Positions 46,926 to 57,491 are shown, counted from the stretch's first letter. The stretch is DNA of 64,000 nt from Mikania micrantha (GCA_009363875.1 CM018685.1:53951087-54015086), one strand, 5' to 3'. Made by a program: numbers and translations. The notes: generated by a model not told the origin, from the letters alone.

Positions 46926-48200
46926 ATGGCTTCTATTGTCATCAATGCTACAATGTACCGAGCTTGCAGTTCTCCTCACTTAGCCACCAAAGAACCATAA
47001 TAGCTCGGAACCACACACTCTTTAGGAACCAAACAAGACTCAACATTTGTAGGTTTGAACATCAAAGGCCAAAGTGGGCTAATCACGCCTCAAGAACAAA
47101 ACCATAAGAAGAAGGAAGTTGAGAATGATGATCTGACAGTAACTTCTAGTGTCAGATTCGTCAATGAGCGATGGAAACAGGGGAATTGGGATCTGAACAT
47201 GTTTGTAAAATCTGGAAAAATGGATTGGTATGCTCTGATTGTTGATGGTGAATAATTATCATTCATCTATGGATGTGATTTCTCGAATTATATCACTAAA
47301 AGTTGAATTTGGACCCCGTATTGCAGAAGCCAGGAGGAGAAAGTTTCTTGAACTACATCCAGAAGAAGCAACAAATCAAGAACCGGTTCTGTTCAGAAGC
47401 TCCATTATACCTTGGTGGGCTTGGATTGCATATTCTCACCTCCCTGAAGCTGAGTTGCTGAATGGTTAGTTAGGGACGATAACGGGTCGGGTCGGTTATG
47501 GCCTAAAACTAAATCTATAATCGATATTTGGTTTTATGAAGTTTTTTTGTAACCGATTGATTTCGGTTATATATGGTTTAATTTAGGTTATTGAAAAAAT
47601 GGTTCGGTTAATTTGATTAACCATCTTTTAAGTGACAGTTTCGTACGAAACTGGATTCAACAATTCAAGCCAACTTCAATTAATAAATTTAATCAACTTT
47701 TTAGTAAAATAAAATATTAGAATTTTTTTAACTTGTAAAGGAGAATATGTGAAACTTAGCATTTTTATAAAGATTTATAGGAAAACTTTTACAACAAGTA
47801 ACATATTATTTATAGATAGAAAAAAATATAGGTTGGTTTTGATGTTGTTTCTCTTTGATTAATTTGATTATTTATACACATATAACCATAATCGAACCAT
47901 AAAATCCAATCATCAAAAATCATAACTAAACCGTGTGATTTCCTTTCTTTTTTTTTTTTTGGTTGGTTGACCCATTTTCTTTATGGCTTATCTTGTGGAT
48001 GTTTTAACCGGGCTCGATGTCGTAGGTCAAAGCGGTAACTTCATATGTAAGATCGGGTTGTTCATGGCAGTAATAGGTGTAGTCATTTTTAGGCAAACAG
48101 AATCTGCAAAGGATCTCAAGAACCTAGCAGAGAAAGCTACATTTGATGATAAGCAATAGCAAGCATCATGACTAGAACAAGATTCTGCAGGCAGTGGTGC
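46926..48200 (+). pseudogene. LIL3: Pseudogene of LIL3 (chloroplast light-harvesting-like protein 3)
   Basis: The ATG at 46926 starts MASIVINATMYRACSSPHLA, a plastid-targeting-like N-terminus, with two in-frame stops (TAATAG) near 46998. The frame then gives SVRFVNERWKQGNWDLNMFV, KMDWYALIVD, EARRRKFLELHPEEATNQEP and IIPWWAWIAYSHLPEAELLN, the LIL3 signature. A 79-bp segment with GT...AG ends (47248-47326) interrupts it, and its removal keeps frame, so it is probably a retained intron. At about 47465 foreign DNA enters. LIL3 resumes near 47983 with MAYLVDVLTGLDVVGQSGNF and CKIGLFMAVIGVV to about 48160. LIL3 normally anchors geranylgeranyl reductase and protochlorophyllide oxidoreductase to thylakoids. 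This copy is dead. Confidence 0.85.
47465..47975. mobile_element. Insertion in the LIL3 pseudogene, unclassified
   Basis: The LIL3 frame is lost after ELLNG and regained at the MAYLVD segment, so roughly 500 bp are foreign. The insert begins near TTAGGGACGATAACGGGTCG, is rich in GGTTATxxGGTTTA phrases, and ends in a T-run followed by GGTTGGTTGACC. Some LIL3 codons (the RAAMxGF region) are missing. Ends and target duplication are unclear. Confidence 0.55.
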
Positions 48201-49411
48201 TTTAGGAGATAAATTGAAACAAATGTATCATCAACTAATGAAACTGTTTGATCCCCAACATAAATTTTGAATTTTAAATTATATGTACGAAACCAGTTAG
48301 AATTTCGGGCCAACATTGGATGGTACCAAGAAAATACTTGTTAGTGTAGGTCATAAACTTATCTTGTATTTACAAACCTTTAATCAAGCATTTGTGACGT
48401 TAATAAACTATGAGGGTAAATGAATCAGGCTCAAGCTCAACTTAACTTAAATGGAGCTCTAGGAGTTCGACTCATTCCAAGCTTTATAATCAAAGTTCGA
48501 GCGGGCTTGTGAGTAATCTTTTATTATTTTGTTTACTACATGTTTAGCAAAAAGTAGACCTTTTAATTCTTTTCTTTTTTTAAAATAGTAAAAATTAGAA
48601 GGTTAGGTTTCAACATTTCTCTTTTTAGCTATTTATAACATAGAACTGTCATACTTAAATCACCAAGTCAGGTATTAAACAAGTCGTTTCGTGTTTTATA
48701 ATCGTATTAATCGTGTCGTTTTTAACCTGTTAAATACGATATGACATGTTTTACCATCCTTATAATGAGATCACACCATTGATGGAGGCCCACAACTTTA
48801 TCCAACGCAAGTGCCAGCCCACATACGCCACTCAACCGACGGACGCCCCATGCGTAAATCATACTTACCTGTTATCCCAAGCTGCTCAACCCATGCTGAC
48901 ATCGCGGCAATGCCAGGCCGCCTGCCTCACTTTCAAAACTTAGAGGCAAGGGCTTAGGGACAATATAACCCGAATTTTTGGGGCTCCACCGTTCGGGTTA
49001 TGTTCGAGTTATCGTTCAACTTATTTATTTTGTCATTTTAAATTTGAAAAATTAAGAGAGTTAATGGAGCCGAACATTGTTCGTCGACTTGGCCCATTGT
49101 TTGGCGTTGGCTGCTCATTCAATTATATAGTGACAATGTTACCCTTTTTTGTCTGGATGCAATGATTAAAGCATGGTTTGTAAGCAAGTTGCACTATATT
49201 TATTTGAACTCTTTTCGAAAGAAAACGAGGTTCTCTGAACCAAGTAACAGACCTCAAATTATGCCCGCAGAGCGCATAATATTTGATAATGTGAATGAAG
49301 CACAAATTGGTTCTTCCTTTGTTGACTTTATACAAAAGTCAAAGCTGGTGTCTTAGCATCCACTCTTTAAAAATACAAATAAAAACCATATCATTAATCT
49401 TGTTATCAACA
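48200..49411. other. Spacer before RLP5, transposon debris
   Basis: 48430-48520 (GGCTCAAGCTCAACTTAAC...TTCGAGCGGGCTTG) and 48640-48770 look like worn MITEs. 48780-48960 is a more GC-rich patch with an unrecognised 65-codon frame. No gene is supported. The last 100 bp should contain the RLP5 leader, but it does not match the RLP1-3 promoter. Confidence 0.5.
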
Positions 49412-52054
49412 ATGTGTTCCCATGCATCTTCTTTCTCATCCCTTTGGTTTCTCTCAATCTTTACATTCTTTCATTGTTCTTTGTCTACCGAAAACTCCAG
49501 AAACATTCAATGCATCGGATACGAGAAAACCGCGCTTCTGGAGTTAAAAAACGACCTCATTGATGATGCAAACCGACTCGTTTCCTGGAACACAATCAAT
49601 GCAGATTGCTGTAAATGGTATGGAATCACCTGCAGCAATCTAACAGGCCATGTCAGCGAGATCCGCCTTCGTGGACCCGATGTCATGGCTGAAACTGACA
49701 CTCAAGAAGCATCAGAGGCTTGGAGGGAACATCAACCCATCATTGCAGAATTTGACTTCACTCGAGTATCTAGACTTGAGCTGCAATGATTTTGGGGGGA
49801 ACCCAATTCCGACTCATATGGGGTCTCTCCAAAACTTGACATATCTTAATCTTTCCGAGTCAAGATTCTTAGGGCAGGTCCCGAGTCAACTCGGCGATCT
49901 CTCCAAGTTACAGGTACTCAGTATCGGAAATCTTTACAGTGGTGATCAGTATGTGCAACAGGTTAAGAGTTTGCAGTGGTTATCGGGTCTTTCTTTCTTG
50001 CGCCACCTTGACATGAGCGGGGTGCAACTCGGTGACGCGTTTGATTGGCTACAGGTGACTCAAACCCTCCTCCCTTCAAATATTGAACAACTGCATTTAT
50101 CGTATTGTGGGTTACCTCATATCACACCTAATTTAACCATGGTTAATCTTAGCTCACTTTCAATCCTTGATCTTTCTTATAATAATTTCAGTACTAACTT
50201 GATACCAAGGTGGATTACTGGTTTACACAGTCTAGCTTCCTTGAATCTTGCTTATTGTGATTTCAAGGGGTCGGTTCCTGCTGGTCTTATGAACATGATT
50301 TCTCTTATTGCCCTTGATTTGTCGAATAACCAACTCACCAGTATTGAGGACAAGCTTAATTCGTCTACCGAAAGCATTTGTAATTTAAAAGATATTAATC
50401 TTTCTTGGAATAAATTTGAAGGAAACAGTCTATCAGATGTCCTCGGAAGTTTGTTCAATTGTGAATCATCTAAAGTAGAGTTTTTAAGGTTGGGATCAAG
50501 AAGGCTTTCGGGTACTTTACCACCACATCCTGGAAATCTGAAGAATTTGGTTGATATTGATCTTTATGGAAATTCAATTTCTGGGTTGATCCCAGATACT
50601 TTAGGGAACTTATCATCCTTACAAACTCTAGAACTCGGGTCTAATTCAATTTCAGGCCCGATTCCTGACTCGATAGGAAGACTGTCATCCTTGCTAGTAA
50701 TGAATCTCCCTTCCAATTCCATTTCTGGCCCGTTACCAGAGTCTTTAGGGAGATTATTAGCTTTGGAAGAGTTAGATCTTTCATATAATGAGATTAATGG
50801 ATCTCTTCCTCGAAGCATTGGCAGACTTACAAAGCTGCAGAAACTAAACATAGAGCACAATCTGTTAACGGGTATAGTTACTGAAGATCATTTTGCCAAT
50901 CTAACAAGTTTAGCCAGTCTACGAGGTAACGCAAACATGTTAAGGCTTGAGCTAATGGCTGATAACTGGGAACCGCCTTTTCAACTCGATATACTGACCC
51001 TGAATTCTTGGAGCTTAGGCCCAAAGTTCCCTTATTGGCTTCAAAATCAGACCAATTTATCAGTCTTGTATCTAGGCAGCACTGAGATTTCAGATAACAT
51101 TCCTAGTTGGTTCTGGAGTACATTTTCGGGTTTGAAGTATCTGAATATCTCAGATAATAATCTTTCATCCGTGCCTCTGAATGATTTTCTGTGCTCTAAA
51201 ACGGACATGGAGCAAAAACAGGTAATATATATGAATGTGGGGAATACTAATCTTTCAGGTGTTCTTCCTGATTACTGGACACCCTGGAAATTCTTGAATA
51301 TCTTGAACTTTCAAAACAATAATCTCACTGGTGAAATTCCAAAATCTTTGGCAAATTTATCGTCATTAGAGTCACTGAACTTGAATAATAACAAGCTAAC
51401 AGGAGAACTACATGTAAATCTACTGAATTCAAAGAGCTTACAGATTGTTGATCTTTCTAACAACAAATTCATTGGTGGCATACCAACATCAATAGCTGGA
51501 GAAGCCACAGTTTTGAAGCTTCTGAACCTTCGATCAAACAAACTCACTGGAAAAATCCCGAATGAAATTTGCAGGCTTGATTCCATCCAGATTCTGGATC
51601 TTGCTGACAACAATCTTTCAGGAGGAATACCGAATTGCTTCAGCAATTTTAGTGTCATGACAGGAAAAGTTGATCCAAATCAGATGGTGGAGCTAGCACA
51701 GGAAGAATTTATGGGCAGTGCTTGGTTGATGATTAGGGGGAGGGTGAATGGGTATGGCAGCATTCTTGGTTTACTTACATTTTTGGATCTTTCGAGTAAC
51801 GATTTACACGGGGTTATTCCAAGTGAGATTACACAGTTGAGAAGATCGGTGACATGAAGTTGTTAGAGTTACTTGATTTGTCAAGGAACCAGCTTGATGG
51901 AATGATTACTTTAAGCATGTCAAAACTGAGTTTCTTGAATTTGTTAAATTTGTCATACAACAATTTGACAGGGAGGATACCGTCTAGCACGCAGCTTCAA
52001 AGCTTTCAGGAATCAAGCTTTGTCGGAAACCGACTATGTGGTCATGAATATTAC
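49412..52054 (+). pseudogene. RLP5: receptor-like protein pseudogene without membrane anchor
   Basis: The ATG at 49412 gives the signal peptide MCSHASSFSSLWFLSIFTFF and an N-cap (YEKTALLELKNDLIDDANRL ... ADCCKWYGITCSNLTGHV). A frameshift near 49705-49715 moves the protein to another frame, open to 51855. That frame encodes about 20 LRRs, including the PPFQLDILTLNSWSLGPKFP segment and an island (MIRGRVNGYGSILGLLTFLD). A deletion near 51840 removes part of one LRR and shifts frame again. The final LRRs end NRLCGHEYY at 52054. Sequence there turns into a gypsy integrase fragment, so the acidic region, membrane helix and tail are missing. It is the most divergent RLP here, with its own leader. 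Confidence 0.92.
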
Positions 52055-52345
52055 TGAGTTCAAGAGGTAACTCAAGTCTGTAGGCTACTGATCCAATTCG
52101 TTCAAGAATTTTGAATGACCCTACAAATCATGGTGAAAGCTTACCTCTCTTTCCAAATCTAAAAATGCCATTCCAAGGTGAAACTTTCAACATTACTTGA
52201 TCACCTATATGGAATTCTAAAGGTCTACAACGATTATCAGCATAACTCTTTTGACGATCGCGAGCAGCTTTAATTCGTTCTTGAATGAGTGCGATCTTAT
52301 CCAAAAGTGATTCGAATAGTTGCATCTTCTTTACTTTAGAATTAG
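52055..52345 (-). pseudogene. Ty3/gypsy integrase C-terminal fragment
   Basis: On the minus strand, ALIQERIKAARDRQKSYADN, PLEFHIGDQVMLKVSPWNGI and FRFGKRGKLSP match the linker and C-terminal domain of plant gypsy integrases. After a stop the frame continues FVGSFKILERIGSVAYRLEL to about 52055. Nothing else of the element remains. Its left edge coincides with the point where RLP5 ends, so it marks the deletion or insertion that removed the RLP5 anchor. Confidence 0.88.
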
Positions 52346-52370
52346 ATCGACGCTAGTGTGGATTCCCTGT

Positions 52371-52560
52371 GGATAGAGTTGCACAAACCAGTTTTTATTA
52401 CGAAACCGGTTCGGTTCATAAACAGGTTCGGTTTGGTTATGGTGTGTGTGAAATCGGTTTGGGGCTAAACCGGTTCGGGGAATCGAAATAACAAACCGGT
52501 TCATATTATAAAAAACCGGTTTGGTCCAAACCGGTTCTACAAACCGGTTTTTTTTTTTCA
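52371..52560. mobile_element. Fragment of the AACCGGTTT MITE family
   Basis: GAGTTGCACAAACCAG matches one end of the 35976-36289 element, followed by many AACCGGTT palindromes. The far terminus is missing. Frames across it, such as 52331-52561 minus, are repeat artefacts. 52560-52900 beyond is AAACCTTAAACTAAT-repeat DNA with no gene. Confidence 0.65.
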
Positions 52561-52900
52561 AAAACCTAATTAAACCTTAAATTTTAATAAAAACTTAAAA
52601 AGAAAACCTTAAACTAATAAAACCTAAACTTTAAACTAATAAAACCTTAAACTAATCATTAATAAAACCCTAATAAAACCTTAAACTAATCAAACCTAAA
52701 CTTTGAAATTTTTACCATTGGAATAGGTTTGGAACCGAATGCTCCTATTTAAGATCGGATGGGCTTTAATTGTGAAACCCAACTTGATCCAGTTCCTGTC
52801 CACTGTGAACAAGACCCAATTGCATGTCATGATTCTAATTTCTATCACCATGGGTCATTTTAGCCCATGAGAAAAAAAACCCACAATTTTTATGGCCCAT

Positions 52901-53551
52901 CAGTGTTGTAAAAATCGCTAATCGCTAGTCGGTCGGTGAGGTAGGGACTAGGGATTAATCGGAATTAATCGGATTGGAATTTTATATGTAATTTTCAAAA
53001 TTATATACATATATACAATTTTTTTATATATAAATTTTTAAATACCTACATATTTTAACCAACTAATTCATGAAAGCCCATAAATAATAAAAGTTTCAAC
53101 CCAAAAAAATATAAAAGCCCATAAATAAGAAACCCAAAATAGCCCATAAGCAATAAATCATATCCCGATCGTTCTTCACTTCTTTGTCCCGCATTCCCGT
53201 TCTCGGTTAGGGCAAACACAGGCGACGATGATGCTCGATCTTGAGATTGTGTGCAGCGATTGTGAGCAGCAGGGGCGAATCGCGATGGAGTCTGCGTGCA
53301 GGTGAGTTTTCTTGGTCAATTGTGTGGTCGATCGTCGTTAGTAGGCGTGATTTTGGAGTCTGGATCGTTGAAAACCCCAATTTTGTTGTGCTTTGACCGA
53401 TTTTTTACATTAAAAACGATTAATTTGATCGGCCGACTAGAGCCGATTAGGCCGACTAGGTCCGATTTTGACCGGCTAGGACCGACTACCGATTAATGGA
53501 GCGACTAGGCTAAAATTAATTGGCCGCCTAATCGCGATTTTTACAACACTG
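52901..53551. mobile_element. Non-autonomous hAT element (TSD TGGCCCAT)
   Basis: Inverted ends CAGTGTTGTAAAAATCGC and GCGATTTTTACAACACTG are perfect over 18 bp and flanked by a perfect 8-bp duplication TGGCCCAT (52893-52900 and 53552-53559). The 651-bp interior has no transposase. It contains CGACTAGGxCCGATT repeats and a more complex central part (53160-53320) of unknown origin. It is related by its ends to 22382-22548. Confidence 0.93.
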
Positions 53552-53559
53552 TGGCCCAT

Positions 53560-54175
53560 TTAATTTGAAGTTAAAATAAAAGAAGATGGTTTAAAAGGGT
53601 GTTGGTTTTTGAGAGAGCTGGAAGAACAACAGCCAAGAAAAGAAAAGGGGAGAAGGAGAAGGAAATTTCCGTTTCTTTTGACCTAGCTGTAGTTTCTGTT
53701 GATTTTCCGGAGTTTCAACCGTCGTATCGTCTTCATTTTTGGACAGCCTCTTCGTCACATACAGGGGAGCTTATCCAACAGTGGGTTTAGTCTAATAACG
53801 TCCGGAAGTCGGGTTTTCGAGCCTCTGTTCACAGCTGACGTTTTTGTGGTTATTTCCTTCTTTTGTCTTTGATTTGTTTCCATATGCTTGATGTTAGTGT
53901 TTCCAAGTGTATGATGGTTATTGTATGCCTCTAGTATACCTGGAGAAGACTTTGTATTGTTATAGTGGATTTGAAGCGACTCTAGTAGTCCCGTGGTTTT
54001 TACTCTCTTTTGAGAGATTTCCACGCTAAAATTTTGGTGTTTATTATTGTTTTAGAATTCTCTATTTGTTTGTATCCTCATAGGTTCATTTGAGTTGGGA
54101 AAGTTTGGTCAAACGAATATAATTCCGCATTTGTTGTTTACCATTGTGACCAGGTCGGGTGCTTTTCCGATTATT
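53560..54175. other. Unassigned sequence upstream of RLP6
   Basis: Moderately complex DNA (for example the 53599-53790 frame) that does not resemble the RLP promoters. It may be LTR or captured 5'-UTR sequence. The join to RLP6 lies at about 54176. I recognise no gene. Confidence 0.45.
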
Positions 54176-54440
54176 TGTTTCATTTGTGCCTCTATCTGAT
54201 CAAAATTCTCTTGATGCATTATGCATGGACGATGAGATGCAAGCACTTATCCGGTTGAAGCACGACCTCATAGATAAAGCAGATCGGCTTGCTTCCTGTT
54301 GTGTTAAAGGGGAAGATGGTAAACTTACCAAAATGAAACAAGAAAGAACAAGACCAAAACACTCATGCTCAAACTTGCATGTATATTTTGAATGATAACA
54401 AGAACAACTCGAATTACTTGACTTCTACTGCTAATTTTAT
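54176..54440 (+). pseudogene. RLP6 N-terminal relic
   Basis: From about 54176 (TTTCATTTGTGCC) the sequence follows RLP3: end of signal peptide, LDALCMDDEMQALIRLKHDL and IDKADRLASC, then the same foreign segment as in RLP3 (AAACTTACCAAAATGAAACA ... CTTGACTTCTACTGCTAATT). The beginning of the signal peptide is missing, so there is no genuine start. It is separated from the C-terminal half by a transposon end. Confidence 0.82.
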
Positions 54441-54442
54441 TA

Positions 54443-54540
54443 GGGCACGGTTATTTAGACACCACCTGCATATCAGTTAACACCACCTGGTCCGATACGG
54501 GCCGTATGAGTGTCAGAATGTGTCAGACTTTGTCAATCAG
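54443..54540 (+). mobile_element. Truncated end of a CGGGCCG-palindrome element at the RLP6 junction
   Basis: TTATTTAGACACCACCTG, GATACGGGCCGTAT and GTGTCAGACTTTGTCA match the first 110 bp of the element at 59296-59886. It lies exactly between the N- and C-terminal RLP6 pieces. The rest of the element is gone, so it marks a deletion or recombination breakpoint. Confidence 0.75.
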
Positions 54541-55506
54541 ATGTCTGGCAACAAGATCTCTGGAAGGTTACCCTCTTCCCTAATGAACTTGTCATCGTTA
54601 ATTATTCTTCAACTTGGCAGAAATGAACTTGTTGGGAGTATTCCACCATGGATTGGAACAAAACTCACCTTGTTAAGAATTCTCAACCTTAGGTCCAACT
54701 ATTTAGATGGAAATATTCCTGACAAACTCTGTTATCTTTCACATATTCAAATTTTAGATCTTGCTGAAAATAATCTGTCGGGAAACACTCTGAGATGCTT
54801 CAACAACTTTAGCATGCTTACAGGGAAAACTAACTCAATCATAAACTTTTACTTAGAATTGGAAGTGATGGGACCACATTTTATAGGACCACTCATGACT
54901 AATGCTAGTGAAACATTGGTGATGAAAGGACAAGAGTACACCTACAAATCAATTCTTGAATTTGTCACATCGTTGGACCTTTCGAGCAACAACTTTTTTG
55001 GACACATCCCACGTGAGCTTATGACCCTCCGAGAGTTGAAATCATTATATTTATCAAGAAACCGGTTGAGAGGAAGGATCCCAGAGAAGATAGGAGACAC
55101 GAACGCACTTGAATCATTTGATTTATCAATCAACAACCCATCAGGGGAACTTCCCATAAGTTTGTCAAGATTGAATTTCTTGAGTAGCTTTAACGTGTCT
55201 TACAACAATTTGTCTGGAAGAGTTCCACTTAGTACTCAAATCCAAAGCTTCAGCGATTCTATCTTTTTAGGTAACCAACTTTGTGGAGCTCCGCTAAGTG
55301 ATCTTTGTGTTCCCATTGAAGTACCTGCTCATACCACAAGAGATGAAAATGAAGACGATGGATTAGAATGGGGGTTGATTATTAGCATTGTGCTTGGATT
55401 TGTTGTTGGATTTTGGATCATTTTGGCTCCATTGATAGTTAACACATCATGGAGAATTACGTATTTTTATCTCATGTGTAAATTGATCAAGGTATATGAT
55501 TTATGA
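54541..55506 (+). CDS. RLP6 C-terminal half: LRR and membrane anchor, open frame
   Basis: An uninterrupted frame runs from the ATG at 54541 (MSGNKISGRL) to 55503, with a stop at 55504-55506, 321 codons. It holds about five LRRs, an island with VMKGQEYTYKS, four more LRRs, the LCGAPLSDLC cap, DENEDDGLEW, a membrane helix (ISIVLGFVVGFWIILAPLIV) and the tail TSWRITYFYLMCKLIKVYDL. It is very close to the end of RLP1 (15578-16524). It lacks signal peptide, N-cap and most LRRs, a third of the usual length, so normal receptor function is unlikely. Whether it is transcribed is unknown, and it may be a mere truncated pseudogene. Confidence 0.75.
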   Translation: MSGNKISGRLPSSLMNLSSLIILQLGRNELVGSIPPWIGTKLTLLRILNLRSNYLDGNIPDKLCYLSHIQILDLAENNLSGNTLRCFNNFSMLTGKTNSIINFYLELEVMGPHFIGPLMTNASETLVMKGQEYTYKSILEFVTSLDLSSNNFFGHIPRELMTLRELKSLYLSRNRLRGRIPEKIGDTNALESFDLSINNPSGELPISLSRLNFLSSFNVSYNNLSGRVPLSTQIQSFSDSIFLGNQLCGAPLSDLCVPIEVPAHTTRDENEDDGLEWGLIISIVLGFVVGFWIILAPLIVNTSWRITYFYLMCKLIKVYDL

Positions 55507-56598
55507 TGCATAAGTAGTGTCACAATATAATTAGTGATGTAATAGGTTTAATATTCTCCTTTTAAAATTTTAAAACTTTGTATTCATCATGAACATCCCA
55601 TTAAATACGAGCAATAGAACTACCATGTTAAAGATGAACAAAAAGAACTCATCAATCAATATATATTAATATATATAAACTCATGCAATAATGACTAAAG
55701 AGAGTTGTGAACACGTTGGTTGTGAAGTACAAACTAACTACATGTAGCTATGATGGAAGTTAACTTTAATGAAGAAGGATTGGATGCATTTCTATGTTAA
55801 CTAATCAAACGGGTCAATGTGTGGGTCATGCTCACTTGTAATAGCCATAACAGTACAAATCATGCTCAATGCATAATATTTAAAGTTGTAATTCATATTT
55901 ACAGCTGAATGTGAAGAAAATAGCACACTTACTTTTCTTGCAGCAGAGCAGTTGGAGCATCTTTGAGTTTTAGGTAGTGATAGAGGCTGATTTTCATCTT
56001 TGAGTTGAGCTGCGATTGAACAACATCAAAACACAAACAATTTTTTTTCTTCTTTTCTCTTGTTGCCGTGCGCACACCCAATCCAAAAAAGGGAATCATT
56101 TGCGGCTTCCAATCAACCATCGCAAGCCATCGTCTGCTTTCACTGCAAACCAAAAACCCGTCCGTACTCGCATTCTAGCATCCTTTGATTAACCACAAAG
56201 ATATTTCTATCTCATTGGTAGGTTAATTTTTATACCAGTGTTTGCATGTTTATAACCCTGATCTTTGTCTGCAAATTCTTATGTTGTTTTGATTAAATTG
56301 CCGTTTTATATTGATTACATCTATTATATAAAATCTGATCAAACAAGTTTTGATAAAAATATAACCTAACAACAAAAGACAGGAACCGTTCATGCGAATT
56401 AAAATCGGCCCTAAAAAGAGTTCCTAAGAATTTGAAGGAACGGTTCCTACAGGATTTCTCTAATTACTCTTTTGAAGCTTCATTGCAATTTACCCAAGAA
56501 TTGAAGTAGACTTGAGAAACCATTTATAGTTGTTTTTAGGAACTGTTCCATCAACTTATGTCATTAAGCCAAGCAACTACAAATCAGAACCACTAAAT
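55507..56598. repeat. 3' flank of RLP6, right copy of the segmental duplication
   Basis: Matches the RLP1 3' flank (16525-17240, 18260-18455 and 19950-20345) as a shorter, collinear version. Several insertions present on the left (17939-18257, 18465-19690) are absent. No gene is supported; the frame 55929-56153 lies in this non-coding homology. Confidence 0.85.
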
Positions 56599-57483
56599 TA
56601 GAGGTGGCAATGTTTACCCATATCAAAGAAAATGGGTTGCTTTGGGTAAACATTGGAGTGTTCAAATTCGGATATCCGGAGATTCGGATATCTGAACTTC
56701 GGATATCCGAAAATTTCGGATAGTCATTTTCACTATCCGAATCCGTATCCGAAATTTCGGAAATCCGAAGTTCGGATATCCGAATTCAAAAAAAATAATA
56801 AAAAATTTTAAAAAATATGTATTTCGGATATCCAAATATCCGAAAAGTATCCAGATATCCGAAAAATATCCGAAAAATATTCGGATATCCGAAAAATTAT
56901 CCGAAAAAAGTATCCGAATATCCGAAAAAATATCCGAAAAAAAAAACTATTTCGGATATCGGATATCCGAACTATCCGAAAATTTTCAAAATTGGTATCC
57001 GAATCCGAATCCGAAATTTCGGATATCCGAACTTCCGGATATCCGATTTTTTCGGATATTTCGGATTCGGATTTTAAAAATATTTCGGATACGGATTTTT
57101 TTGAACACCCCTGTCTAAACGATTGTAATATAATGGGTTCAAATGGGTAACATCATAATATTGAATGGGTTGAAATGGGTAGCACTTAAACACAATGTGG
57201 GTCCAGATGGGTAACCAAATAACTATGTAAATGCAATGGATTCAAACATTAAGAATGATTAATAACATATTTGATGAAAAAAACATTTAAAATTATCCAA
57301 ATGGACTATTTGTTTGCTTATAACACATCTTAAGTTAAAATAAATTGATATTTTTTAAGAACAATCCAATTAGACCCGAACTGATTTTGCTTAAAACCCT
57401 TCCTGACCCCGCAATCATCCTGAACCGAATCCGTTTTAACCCATTACCCAACCTGACCCGCCCCGCCCATTTTGCTAGGCATA
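56599..57483 (-). mobile_element. hAT-type MITE, copy C (TSD CACTAAAT), with nested element
   Basis: Starts TAGAGGTGGCAATG and ends ATTTTGCTAGGCATA. It is flanked by a perfect 8-bp duplication CACTAAAT (56591-56598 and 57484-57491) and is inverted relative to copies A and B. The left paralog has one ACTAAATCCACAATGAGAGG at 20348, an empty site. Its interior is interrupted by the GGATATCC element (56655-57111). Confidence 0.9.
56655..57111. mobile_element. Palindromic GGATATCCGAA-repeat MITE nested in copy C
   Basis: Ends GGAGTGTTCAAA and TTTGAACACCCC are inverted repeats. Between them the palindrome CGGATATCCG and close variants recur more than a dozen times in 457 bp. Flanks GGTAAACA and TCTAAACG resemble one another and the uninterrupted GGGTAAACAATTG of copy A. 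The frame 56817-57077, rich in YPKI, is a repeat artefact. Confidence 0.75.
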
Positions 57484-57491
57484 CACTAAAT

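Noticed and set aside
48746..48943. 65-codon frame in a GC-richer patch
   Set aside because: No family resemblance, flanked by MITE debris, no support beyond being open.
13552..55506. Receptor kinase (RLK) identity for the LRR genes
   Set aside because: All C-termini end within about 20-45 residues after the membrane helix; no kinase motifs follow in any frame.
56817..57077. 86-codon frame rich in YPK(I/K)
   Set aside because: It is a translation of the CGGATATCCG repeat array.
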